The notes beneath the pieces were generated by a model. It did no database searches and was not told the DNA's origin. It saw nothing but the letters and a program-made list of their open reading frames with translations. Shown piece by piece: positions 1 through 10,547 of a DNA stretch of 64,000 bases (the first letter of the stretch is position 1; every line of letters begins with the position of its first letter). Made by a program: the position numbers and the translations under genes. Source of the stretch: Costus lasius (lineage: Eukaryota; Streptophyta; Magnoliopsida; Zingiberales; Costaceae); the NCBI GenBank assembly GCA_027563935.2, contig CM050454.1, positions 666,501 through 730,500 on the forward strand, written 5' to 3'.

Positions 1-70
1 GTCCGAGGAGACATCGGACCGGTACACCGAACCGGTTTTTCAATCCTTGTGTGGAACTAGTGTCTTTCAA
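1..70. repeat. Fragment of a dispersed ACCGG-rich repeat
   Basis: The first bases are rich in CCGG and ACCGG words. Similar text recurs near 32400-32470, 43233-43330 and 51990-52084, usually next to a TTTAAACC or AAGGTTT end. It looks like the end of a short non-autonomous repeat cut by the window edge. Family unknown. Confidence 0.35.
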
Positions 71-1653
71 GAGTCTACTGCAAATTTCACTAATAGTGAT
101 TCCATGCTTTAATTAAATCGGGTGTCGAATAATGAATATGAAATATGGAAAGTTGACTGGATAGTAGATGGTCGTCGGATGGAAGTTTACGTTTCTTTCT
201 AAATATATATACATAGTTTTGAAACATGCAATTAGATTCAAGATTGGTGAACCTTTAAATAACTTGAACCTTTAAATAATCCAATGTATGTTGGATTATC
301 TTGGAGTAGATAGGATAGATCAGATGAATACAAAAAAAAGAGAGGACCGACATAACTGCAGGGAAAGTTGAAAATAAATGAATAATATCCAAACTGAATT
401 CTTTTAGCCAATTCTTTAACTCGTTTCAGAAAAATACACGACTTTCTAACTTGTATCGTAACTATTCAGTAGTTCGTTTTTGTGACAATTGAGGAAAACT
501 TAGCAAGGATGAAATAGTGGGAGGATTAGATGGGGGTGGTCTGAGGCTGACCAGATTTTTGAGCTTTGACAATGGTGCCTAGAAGAATGGTTGGAATAGC
601 CATAGTGCACATAGAGGATAAAAGCCCCAGATTTTGCCACATCCAACACGAGAATGACTGCCATTGTAACCATAATTGCCTATTACAACAAGGGATGCAC
701 CATGAGAGGAACTCAAGGCAAGAAGTCTCAGAACTTAAGATAATGTCTTCTTGTGGTCATAAACCATCTCATCGACGAGAACATATCTCCTGGTAGCACT
801 CTAAGAGTTATTGAGGCTCGAGAGGAATTAACCACAAAGAAATCTTGATGATGCATGTGAAGATTGTGGGCTTGCTAGTAAGGGAATGATATTCTTGCAA
901 CTTATCCCCCTTGGCCTTAAGATTGATTAATACTCTTACAAGGAAAGATCCTCCTTATTCAAATTGAAAAGCTCCTAATAATGCGTGGCATGTATTACAT
1001 TTTACTAAGGAGAATAGAGCTTATAATAAATATGCCAAATATATCTTGTAATAGATAAAAACATAATGAGGGAGTGAACATGAGGCTTCATACTATTGCG
1101 GGGCCAAATGAGCGCAATATAATCGTATGTTTACCATGTGGAGTAGGTAACGTCCCTAGCATGATCTGTAGAAAAGTTGATATGTTTGATTTTTCTCTTG
1201 CACGGAGGAAAAACTGTAGAGAATACAGTTGGTTCTATTAAATTTGGTGGCTGTCATGGGAAAAAAGGGCTTGAGATCAGAAATGAGCCCGAGAGATTTA
1301 TCCTCAATCATGAAAAAAAGGAAGAGAGATTCTAGGATTATTTAGGAACTAGGGAAGAAAAAGGGTAATATGGCTAAAGGAGATAAGTAGTGGATGGCTA
1401 GGGTAAGATCTAAATATTGTTAAAAGTAGAGTAAATATGACTATATACTATAGGCTAAACATTAGATGACTAGCCTGTATGAGATTACACCGCATAACAA
1501 CTTCACACAATCTCTAAAAGGATTCCTGCTAAAGTTTGTCATCATTTTGACTAGCCTGTGTGAGATTATCTTATCTGTGTTCGTGTAATTCTCTTCATCT
1601 ATGAATTGGAGAGAACCATTAGATGTTCCTTAACTTCGTGAAGTCTGTTACAG
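71..1653. other. No recognisable exon; intron or spacer upstream of the GET3A exons
   Basis: This stretch is AT-rich and stop-rich in all frames. I looked for the P-loop (KGGVGKT-like) and switch segments expected upstream of the GET3 exons and did not find them. It may be a long intron whose upstream exons lie outside the window, or the junction of a truncated gene copy. A short open frame at 566-796 has no recognisable similarity. Confidence 0.5.
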
Positions 1654-2255
1654 GATTTGACAACATTTATCTGCGTTTGCATACCAGAGTTTCTCTCTCT
1701 TTATGAAACAGAGAGGCTGGTTCAAGAACTAGCGAAATTTGAGATAGATTCTCATAATGTCATAATTAATCAAGTGCTTTTTGACGAGGAAGGTGCGTAA
1801 TAGTTCTCACTGTCAGATTTCTTTGTTTTTGTGCTAAATTTTTGCCCTTGTTTTCCAGAATCTTTTCTTACAATTGCTTTTCCTCAATTGTACAGTCGTT
1901 GAGTCCAAATTACTGAAAGCACGAATAAAGATGCAACAAAAGTACATTGAACAGTTCTATCTGCTGTATGAGGACTTCCATATAACCAAATTGCCATTAC
2001 TTCCAGAAGAGGTAGTTATTTTTAGTGATTGATCATTTCTTTTACAGATATGATTCTTATAGTTAGGCAACATGATGTGGATGGCAGGTCCGTGGAATCC
2101 AAGCACTTACAAAGTTCTCTCAGCACTTTGTTTCGCCATATAAGCCTTCTCTCATTAGGGGCACTATAGAGGAAGTCCAACAACGAATATCTACATTGAG
2201 ATTACTGCTCAAGGAAGCAGAATCAGAGCTAGGGGCGCTGCAAAAAGGCAAATAG
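1654..2255 (+). CDS. ATPase GET3A-like (TRC40/ASNA1 family), C-terminal exons only
   Basis: GET3 is a cytosolic dimeric ATPase that carries tail-anchored proteins to the ER receptor. Three exons are visible: 1654-1792, 1896-2011 and 2088-2255, with GT-AG borders and phases that join without a stop (about 140 codons, TAG at 2253-2255). Exon 1 reads [20 protein letters not shown], the family's segment before the client-binding helices. It continues through [12 protein letters not shown]. Exon 2 contains [18 protein letters not shown] and TKLPLLPEE. Exon 3 begins [14 protein letters not shown] and ends in a charged coiled-coil tail. The N-terminal ATP-binding half, about 200 residues in the family, is not in the window. 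No disruption is visible, so it is either a real gene entering from the left or a 5'-truncated copy. The cytosolic type is favoured by the long tail. Confidence 0.85.
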
Positions 2256-3360
2256 AAGGCCTGATATACTGTCATAGAATAGCTGTCATTTTCCTAGATC
2301 AATGAGAAGACAAATTTGTATCCAAGGCGTCGCAGTAAATGATAGGTTAAGGTCTATTCGACTAGAATTGGCCAGGGAATATTCTTCTCGAGTTTTTATT
2401 CCTAAATTCCTCATAGTTGAGCTTTGGACATGCATTTTATTTGTTGATTGCGTGTATTATTACAATGCTATTGAGCTCATATATCACGTGACCACCGCAA
2501 GCTATTAATTTGTTTTTAATTTTTTTAAAAAAGGAATCATCTTAATTTTGTGTTAAAAGAAGGGTTAGTTTCATGTCTCTGCGAAGTTAAAATAATTTGT
2601 ACTGGCTGTATAATTTTTTAGACAAATTGTCTACTCGAATTTTTTTTTTGCTATTTGTGCATTGGTTATCTTTGTTATCTTCCCTGAACTCTTCAATTCT
2701 TTATTTTCTTTTATTTCCTAATATGGGCTAAAGTGCTCGTGTTAGTCTATATATCTTTTGGATCTGATCTATAAACTTGGAGATGCGGATCAAACAGTTA
2801 CAGTTTAAAGAGTAAGGCTGGAGTAATACATAATTTTTTTGGCAGGCTGGAAGTTTGTTCCTTTTCTGGGCTTGATTTATCTGCAAATAATAAATACGAG
2901 TATCTGTTTGGTAAATTCTTCGTGGTTGTAGATTAATTAGCCCATTGAATATGTGAGTAATTTCTTAGGCATGTTATGGCAAAGAGGTCATGGATTGGAT
3001 TTGGGAGTCTCTACGGATGCAATATCTTCTAAATTAATTCAAATGGCGAATCTCATAGTTCGCTCGTTCATTGAAGGTAAGTCTTCTCTTAACGTCACAT
3101 TGCATATTATATAATACTCGGTTTCACATTTATCATAATACTCATCATATTTGGGACGAAGTCTGTTAGGCACCACCGTTCACGATTGATTTCAATTAAT
3201 GAACCGTGTAAAATGATTTACGCCAGGCTACTGGTAACAGGTTCACTAAATCTTGATACCGTTAAGTAATTCTTAAGTGAAGAACCCATGGCGCTAACCA
3301 AAAACGCTCTAGCTAGTTCGCCCACATTTCTCCTATTCGTATACTGACGGCCCAATTTGT
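2256..3360. other. Spacer with one exon-like block
   Basis: AT-rich sequence containing the GET3A 3' UTR and the WTF9-like promoter. An exon-like block lies at 2969-3076: it follows TTCTTAG, stays open for 35 codons from the ATG at 2971, and ends at a strong donor, GAAG|GTAAGT. Its peptide contains GLDLGVSTDAISSK and MANLIVRSFIEG. I do not recognise it and found no partner exon before 3360. Confidence 0.4.
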
Positions 3361-4794
3361 ATGGGCCTCCGCCAGTCCCCGGCAATTAGTTTAACATCAT
3401 CCCACTCCTTTCTTCAACCTAAAGCCTCTCCTACTGCCTCCGATCATCCTATGCGCTCGTTCGCTATGTGGAAGCGATCCCAAAGCCGCCTCCCCTTTCC
3501 CCTCCACCACCTCCTAGCTTCCGCCGCTCGTTCCCTTTCGCAATCGACGTCCATTCCCAAGAAGATGCAGCGCGTCCGCGACCACGGCTTCGACGACGTG
3601 ATGGAAGTCGAGAAGAAGGTCCGTCGCGCCCTCCACCTCCAGTCCCTCCTTCTCTCCCAGTCCTCTGCTTCCCTCCCCGTCTCCCGCCTCGAAACGCTTG
3701 CCCGCCGCCACCTCGCCTTCGGCCCTCATGAAGCCGGCCACTTCCTCCTCAAGCACCCCCACGTCTTCCATGTCTTTGACCACCCCGTGCAACGCCTCCT
3801 CTGGGTTCGTCTCACTCCCCGCGCTGCTCTCCGCCTCCGCTCCGAGTCCGACGCCATCCAATCCATGCTTCCCGACGCCGTCCGCCGCCTCCGCAAGCTC
3901 CTCCTCCTCTCCGCCCCCTCCTGCCGCCTCCGCCTCGAGCACATCCGCCTCGCCCGCCATGACCTCGGCCTCCCGGACGACTTCGAGCACTCCGTCGTCC
4001 TTGCCCACCCTTCCTTTTTCCGCCTCGTCACCTCGTCTCATGACCCCGACGACCCCCGCGCCAAGTACGTCGAGTTCATCCGCGACCCCGCCGATGGCGA
4101 TGCCTTGGCTGACCTCACCGTGTGCGCCATTGAGCGCACTCGCGAACGCGAGTATCGCGAGCGTGGCACCGACGCCGAGGACTCCCGCTTCGCCTTCCTA
4201 ATCAACTTCCCACCGGGATTCAAGATCGGCAAGTACTACCGGATTGCCGTGTGGAAGTGGCAGCGGCTGCCCTACTGGTCGCCCTACGAGGATATCTCTG
4301 GCTATGACCTCCGATCGCTCGAAGCAAAACGGCGGCTGGAAAAGCGGATGGTGGCGACTATACACGAACTGTTGTCCTTGACGGTGGAAAAGAGGATGAC
4401 GATGGAGCGGATTGCTCAATTCCGGCAGGCGATGGGATTGCCGAAGAAGATGAAGGAGTTCCTGCTGCAGCACCAAGGGATATTTTATATTTCAACTAGG
4501 GGGAATCAGGGAAAGCTGCATACGGTGTTCTTGAGGGAGGCTTATCGGAAGGGGGAGCTCGTGGAACCAAATGACTTGTATCTGGCAAGGAGAAAGCTTG
4601 GTGAACTATTGCTGCTGAGTCCTAAGAAGGCAAATTTGGATAGAATGCTCACTAGCCTCGGGAGGAGGGTAGATGTGCTTGGTGACAGGGCTATTGGTGT
4701 CAAGCGAGAGTTCAATGGGGATCAGGGTGATCAGATTAGTGAAGCTGAGGACAGTGGTTCTGATTCTGGTGTTGAATCCCAATTTATTGAATAA
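3361..4794 (+). CDS. WTF9: WTF9-type PORR-domain protein, mitochondrial group II intron splicing factor
   Basis: An intronless frame of 477 codons from the first ATG. Methionines at residues 31 (3451) and 36 (3466) are alternative starts. Starting at residue 36 gives a short Arg/Ser-rich presequence typical of mitochondrial targeting, and I think that start more likely. The PORR (plant organelle RNA recognition) domain runs from about residue 65 to 395. Diagnostic segments are LLKHPHVFHVFDHPVQR, NFPPGFKIGKYYRIAVWKWQ, LPYWSPYEDISGYDLRS, KEFLLQHQGIFYISTRG and GELVEPNDLYLARR. These match the WTF9 branch, whose Arabidopsis member is needed for splicing of mitochondrial rpl2 and ccmFC introns; that role is inferred here. 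The tail is acidic and low-complexity. The 5' half is very GC-rich and the last third is much less so, a monocot-like gradient. No frame break is seen. Confidence 0.93.
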   Translation: MGLRQSPAISLTSSHSFLQPKASPTASDHPMRSFAMWKRSQSRLPFPLHHLLASAARSLSQSTSIPKKMQRVRDHGFDDVMEVEKKVRRALHLQSLLLSQSSASLPVSRLETLARRHLAFGPHEAGHFLLKHPHVFHVFDHPVQRLLWVRLTPRAALRLRSESDAIQSMLPDAVRRLRKLLLLSAPSCRLRLEHIRLARHDLGLPDDFEHSVVLAHPSFFRLVTSSHDPDDPRAKYVEFIRDPADGDALADLTVCAIERTREREYRERGTDAEDSRFAFLINFPPGFKIGKYYRIAVWKWQRLPYWSPYEDISGYDLRSLEAKRRLEKRMVATIHELLSLTVEKRMTMERIAQFRQAMGLPKKMKEFLLQHQGIFYISTRGNQGKLHTVFLREAYRKGELVEPNDLYLARRKLGELLLLSPKKANLDRMLTSLGRRVDVLGDRAIGVKREFNGDQGDQISEAEDSGSDSGVESQFIE

Positions 4795-7700
4795 CAATCT
4801 TTAATAGTTGAAGGTACTCAATCGATTTGAGTTTGAATCACTGCAGCAGCTAATGGTGTAATTCTAAGTTGCCAAGACCTTGGGTGTATGGTCAAGCAGA
4901 TCCTTTTTTGATCTGAACTCTTAAGATCAAGTTCTCTGGTTCGAACTGTTACTGAGAATGAGTTGAAAGGTTGGATATCAAGATCGAGTTCGCGGTTATA
5001 TAAATCTGGAAGAGTGTTGCATATGATGCTTGGTTCTATATAAACCAACTCAGATGTGAGCTGACGCTTCAGCATGATGATGAGCTCACCTGCTATGGTG
5101 AATTAATTTTAGCAGCACAATCAACGCCACACAACAAAGGTACACTTTTGGCACTACAACGCAGCTATTTTTTGTTAATTATACTGCAGTTTGGATCAAT
5201 ACATGAATTGACGCATTTTATCTATTTATATTGTACAATTTCTTCTCCATTAAAAATTGAAATAGGCGCTTCCTTCTTGCATTTTCCATATCTTTTTGAA
5301 GTATATTCTAGTTTCATGGATGTCCTTCGCTATTTTTTTATCCATGGAAAATATCAGTTGTTTCACTGTCGCAATAAGTAACTTTCAAACTGATTAGCTA
5401 CCCCCCACAAAGCCTTGCAGTTGTGTTTTTTTGTTTTCATATGCTTACCGTTAGTTAATGTGATTTACTGAGTAAATTTTCTTTTACGTACACTTCGTTA
5501 CAGTTCTTCGGTAATTGTATGTCTAGCCAATTTTCTAAAGAATTGTGATAGTTCTGGAGTGGTGAAAGCATGGCGATGATGCAAATGAGTTTGGTCAAAT
5601 TGGATTGCTTGTATATCAACAATTTGAGATACGAAGTTTATTGCTCAAAGATTGTTTTATTTATTTAGTTCATAGTTTATCTAGCATTCCAAAAACTATA
5701 TAAGACTTGGTTTATGTAATGATGAAATGTAACAATCAATACTGAATACATTATGTTAATTACACCTACCTTTGGCACAGGATATATTATATATACCATC
5801 AGAGATTCACATCACACACCATAAGATAAATGAGCAATCAGTAACTATACAAGAAAATGTAACGAACCGAACACCAAAATCTGAAAAGGCCTGTGGCTTT
5901 CCAACTTATCACTTGGGAGGGAAGAAGAAAAAGTCTTGGAAGCAAAAAAAAATTTGAGTGTAACTTCCACTTTTGTTTGTTGGGGTGCATGGTGCTAGAA
6001 TAAAGTCTCAGCTATAGATTGAAACATTCTAAACTAATTCATAATATCATCTGATTGTGCACTTTCTTTTACTTCCACGTTTTCTCTTTTACTTTGTAGC
6101 ACTATTGTAACTCCTAAACTTGGCTATCTGGATCTATCTCTTTATATAAGGATGAAGATAGTAAAGGTAATTTGATGTGAGGTAAACAGACAAAAATAGT
6201 TATCAAAGAATTAAAGAAGAGCAAGGCTAGTAGTGAGAGCAAGGTCGGTAGAAAAACACATTCAGGAATCTGAATACGTAGAAGACACAAGATCTTACTT
6301 GAGCAACAAATGTAAAGGAACAAATAGATAGCATAATCTAACATACTTCAGATTGACTTTGGGAAGTGTAAGAGCTAATGAAAGTTTGGCTTCAAATAGG
6401 TTTGCAGAATAAGCAGTGGGTTCATAACAAAGCAACACCTTCACAAAATAGAATCATCGCTCAGGTTCAACAATAGGAAGCAGAGGGTCGCTCGGTTGAC
6501 TGCCAGAGTCTATCTGAAGGCTTGGTCAATGGAGCTAGTCAATCAGTGGAGTCACTAGTGCTCGTTAGGCCCTCTGCTGATCAATCGATAACACAGTCCG
6601 GTAATCCATCTGAGAACTCTTGCTCATTCTATGAGTTGGATCAGGTGGACTCCAACACATCACTCAACAAGATGGATAGATTGAGAGTCAACATGTCACT
6701 CTGCAGCAACTTTTATAGTAGAGGATCACTTTTTATGGTTTTAGCGTGAATGACAAAATCTGTTGTGGATATATATAAAGTCTAGAGCACAATGAATTTG
6801 TTCTTCTACTGTTGTATGTTGGCGATATCTTATGAGTGAAATATGTAATGCTACATAAACTAAATGCATAATTATCAATTTGGTGCAAAATTTTATTAGA
6901 GCATATAAACTAGCGAACTATTTTCAGTATCATCCGTCAATTTGGTCTTTTGAGTGGAGCTAATGAAATAATGATAATGATGTGTATAAAATATTTTGTT
7001 TTAGTACTCAATCTTTATATACAAGTCTATTTTGGTACGATAAATTTACAGAATATTTTATTTATGCACCTATTCTAAACTTAGATATAGTCTGTGTACT
7101 ATGTAACAGTTAGCAGTTTATTAGTTGGGACATATATTTAGAGGATCCAAGAGTCAAAGAAATACTAACTCACAGGCCTCACATGTTAACAATGTGCTTG
7201 CATAAGTTAAGGCATGATATTGTAATTAAGGGTGAAACTTTGAGTCTGAGATATGCTTTATAACTACTAAACAGGCTGAGAAAACGAATAGAATTCTATA
7301 CCTATGCATATGGGGTAATCAAATTTATGCTATGATGTGCACGAAGCCAAATGGCAATTATTTGTTACAATTGCAAAAGAATGTTGAAAATGCAAGGCCC
7401 TGTGGTTGCAGTACGAGGTAATCATGTGTGGTTTGTTGGCTACTCAAATGCTATATATATTGTGGTGCATAACAAGGAGGCTGAATTTATAGTGATTGCT
7501 AGCAATACTTTTAAGAGGTTTGTTGGCTCTGCAAATCCTTGGAGAGCTAGATTTTTCTAATGCTGCCACTAATTCATCTATTTTCATTCACTAGAGGTCT
7601 CAACTATGCACCATGCCATATATTGAGGCGATGTATCTCATGATTATAATAAAATTTTGCTGTAGATTAATTATTGTAAATACATGATAAAATATACATA

Positions 7701-8206
7701 GTGCGTCAGTTATGTTCCATGGAATTGTCAATGATTGCTTGAATGTTGATAATTATATGTTCCATGGATTGGATCAGCCTGACCAAAGCTATTCTTTAGT
7801 ATGAATAATGTTTGATGTTAAATTTAATGAACTTATTCAATCTTAGCTAGCAGATAAGACTAAGATCATATAACGTTGAGATAAAAATGTAATTAACATG
7901 GATATTAATTTATTTATCCATCATGTCTATCAAATTCCAACATGAAATCCGGTTTGAGTTCAAGCGTTCATGTAAAATATTTTATTTAATTTATAGAAAG
8001 AATTCACATATACACTGCCTGTGCGAGTCGAATTGACTGGGAGATCTCAATTTTAAGAAATGGAACTGTTGAATCACTTGTACCGAGATTTAGATAGCGG
8101 ACTCTCTAGAAATGTTTGGTGTTTTCATTGTTTTTTTTCGTAAAATAAAAAAATAAATTGAAGCTCCAAGCTGCTTTACATTGTTGCTGTTATAATGTAA
8201 AGCAGG
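4795..8206. other. AT-rich spacer, no gene recognised
   Basis: The first 300 bases are probably the 3' UTR of the WTF9-like gene. Short open frames at 5772-5957, 6522-6749 and 7351-7560 have no recognised domain and lack exon borders on both sides. The frame at 7351 (CYNCKRMLKMQG and VVAVRGNHVWFVGYSNAIY) looks less random than the rest. Nothing firmer can be supported. Confidence 0.5.
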
Positions 8207-8210
8207 TAGA

Positions 8211-9048
8211 CACTAGGCCTGTATACTAGGAGGGAAAATTGGGTGGAAGGGAGGAAAAATAAAAATTTTCTTTGTTTACTAAGACGGAGTGAAAAGCGAC
8301 AAAAAATAACGCTCCTTTTCATCGTTTTTTTATTCGCCTGATTCGAGCGGAAACACGTTCTTGCTTCGTTTTTCACTGTTGCTGTCCCATGCTTCGCATC
8401 CTAGTGCTCCCTCCCTCCTTGTTGGCCGACTGCCTCGTTGCTTCTCACGTCGCCTCGACCTCCCTTGGTCCTCATCGTCGCTAACTACCTCGCCGCCTTG
8501 ACCTCGCCCTTGATGTTGCCTCATGGACGCCACTCTTGATAGCTCGTGATTGCTTGGCTGCTCTCGTCGCCTTTCCTCTCCTTCTCCATCTCATCCTCGC
8601 TATCGCTGACTACCTCGCCCTCGCCTAGTCCTCGCCATCGCCGATTGCTCCGCCGTCTCTCACCTCGCCTCGACCTCGCCATCGCCAATTACCCTGCCGC
8701 CTTGAAATCGACCTCGCCCTCGCTCTCTACCTCGCCTCATGGACGCCCCTCTCGCTAGCTGCGGCCGCTCTCGTCACCTTTCCTCTTTCCCTCTCCATTT
8801 GGTCCTTGTCATCGCCGACTGTCCTGCTGCCTTGACCTTGCTCTTGCCTGGTCCTCACCATCGTCGACTGCCCCGTCACCTCTCACCTTGCCTTGCGGAC
8901 GCCGCTCTCGTCGGCGAGTTCTGCTCTTGTCATTTTTCCTCTCCCTCTCTTGGTCCATCTTATCACGTAAAAAATCACGTGACTCAAATTTTCTCTGTTC
9001 GCTGATTCTTCCCCCTCCTCATTTTTTGTCCTGCTAGTAAACCAAGTG
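8211..9048. mobile_element. Non-autonomous DNA transposon-like element with CACT ends
   Basis: The left end begins CACTAGG and the right end, read inward, begins CACTTGG. Imperfect terminal inverted repeats continue as TACTAGGAGGGAAAA and TTACTAGCAGGACAAA. TAGA lies outside both ends (8207-8210 and 9049-9052) and could be a target duplication. The interior is a CTCGCC-rich degenerate tandem repeat: segments beginning near 8520, 8735 and 8890 share TGGACGCC or CGGACGCC followed by CTCTCGT-type text. It has no coding capacity for a transposase. CACT starts recall the CACTA superfamily, which normally makes 3-bp duplications, so the superfamily is uncertain. A relative lies at 50551-51185. Confidence 0.55.
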
Positions 9049-9167
9049 TAGACGCCAGACGATAGAGCGATGAGGCAGTTCCAAGCTTGTTAAATTATAC
9101 ATAAAGCAACTGCCATCAAAACGAAATAGAAGTTGGGCGTCTGTTCTAAGATTCGTGCTGCGAGACT

Positions 9168-9172
9168 CTAAG
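9168..9172. other. Target-site duplication, left copy (CTAAG)
   Basis: CTAAG directly precedes the left LTR fragment and matches the five bases after the right LTR (11721-11725). This defines one LTR-retrotransposon insertion. Confidence 0.85.
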
Positions 9173-9494
9173 TGTCACGCCCCGGTCTTAAGGTTCTCCG
9201 ACGGAGCACTAGACCGGCGTGAAATCCCTAATCTCTGGGTGCAAAATCACCCCCAAATCAAAACAATCGGAAAACCCTAATCATCGTTTGAAAATTCTTC
9301 CCCAAACCGAAAAGGATCGGAAAACCCTAAATTCAAATTACCTTCGGTCAACGTTGAAGTCAACTCTAATTTTGCCCCAACATCAAAATCGAACGCCGAG
9401 TCAAAATCATGCTCGCCGCTTCGCCGATTTCGAATTGTTGTGTTGATGTCACGCTGACGTCAGCTGGGCAATTCGATATGTCGAATCCGGAATC
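9173..9494 (-). repeat. Truncated 3' LTR
   Basis: Starts TGTCACGCCCCGGTCTTAAG on the plus strand and stays closely similar to 10548-10875 up to GAATCCGGAATCG. It then diverges into gag. Only the U5-side part of the LTR is kept, about 320 of 1173 bp. The gag frame runs into it and ends at 9449. Confidence 0.85.
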
Positions 9495-10516
9495 GGTCTA
9501 AGTTGATCCTGTCGGTTCTGCATCTGTCGTGCTGGCTGACTTCCGTCTCGCCGGGGAGAGGGTCTCTCCCTCTCTGGTGCTGTCGCTCTTGGTGGAGAGC
9601 GACGCTTCGGGGGTGACTTTGATGCTCTTGAAAAAGCCGTCCCCGAAACTTTCAGATCCATGATAGACTTGGCTATCGTTGCGGCCGTCCTCCAGTCTTG
9701 CGTTGCATGTCGTTGGACTTCGGCCCCTGCCCATGGTTGAAGATTTCGGAGGAAGAAGTACCTCCTGTCTCCCTCTGCCATATCTGGTAGCTCCAACATC
9801 AGTGCAGAGAAAGCCCTGACATATTCCTGGATTGTTCCCGTGTGCTTCAGCTGATCCACCGCCTCTCGTGCCTGTTCCACCGAGCTCCCGGGAAGGAACT
9901 ACTGTCGCAGCTCCTCTCGGAACACCTCCCATGTCCAACCAGCTGCCTCTGGTGTCGAATCAATTTTGGTCCTCCACCAAAGTATCGCATCATCTGAGAG
10001 GTATGTTGTATACACCCTCACTTTTTTCTGGTCTGCAACATGGTTAGCAATAAAATATTGTTCCATATCCCAAAGAAAGTTACCCAACTCTTTGGCAGAT
10101 CGAGCCCCCTTGAACATCGCAGATTCTGGGGTGCGAACCTTCCCCCTGGGAGCTCCATACTCTACCATGGCTGTAATAGGCGCATTGCTGTGTGCCTGGG
10201 CCAATGCTAGACGCGTCACCACAAGGTCTGCCTGTACCTGTTGCTGAGCGGTAGTAGTTTCAATCACTCTCTATGTCAGAACTGCTACTTGTTCCTGCAA
10301 GGTCGCTACCTGCTCCTGTAGCATCGCCGTCCCTTTAACGTTTCGCTGAGCCTCCACTACTTCAGTCAAGGTTCGTTGAAGGGCAGCGATTTGTAACATT
10401 TGCTGCTCTACCGTGCGCTGTAAATCCTCTACCCGAGGAACAACTGCATCATCACTATTCCCCGTCAGGCCAAGCACCTATTCTATCCGCGCTATGCGAT
10501 CTCCTTGATTCACCAT
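9449..10516 (-). pseudogene. Retrotransposon gag remnant with three in-frame TAG codons
   Basis: One reading frame runs from an ATG at 10516 to a stop at 9449. It has TAG stops just before the open segments that begin at 10477, 10267 and 9880. The first part is a coiled coil (LQRTVEQQMLQIAALQRTL). The middle has the retrotransposon gag pattern (GNFLWDMEQYFIANHV, DDAILWWRTK). The third part continues gag (VRAFSALMLELPDM, RYFFLRNLQPWAGAEV) and becomes Arg/Pro-rich; no complete zinc knuckle is present. There are no frameshifts. All three stops are amber, as expected when TGG or CAG codons decay by C-to-T change. Confidence 0.85.
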
Positions 10517-10531
10517 GCTGGCCGGATCTTT

Positions 10532-10545
10532 TGGCTCTGATACCA
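10532..10545 (-). other. Primer-binding site (initiator Met-tRNA type)
   Basis: On the minus strand this reads TGGTATCAGAGCCA, the usual plant retrotransposon PBS complementary to the 3' end of initiator methionine tRNA. It lies two bases from the inner end of the 5' LTR, which fixes the element's orientation. Confidence 0.92.
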
Positions 10546-10547
10546 GT

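Noticed and set aside
3468..4476. Several long open frames on both strands overlapping the WTF9-like gene
   Set aside because: They are shadows of a very GC-rich coding region; only the 3361-4794 frame carries family motifs.
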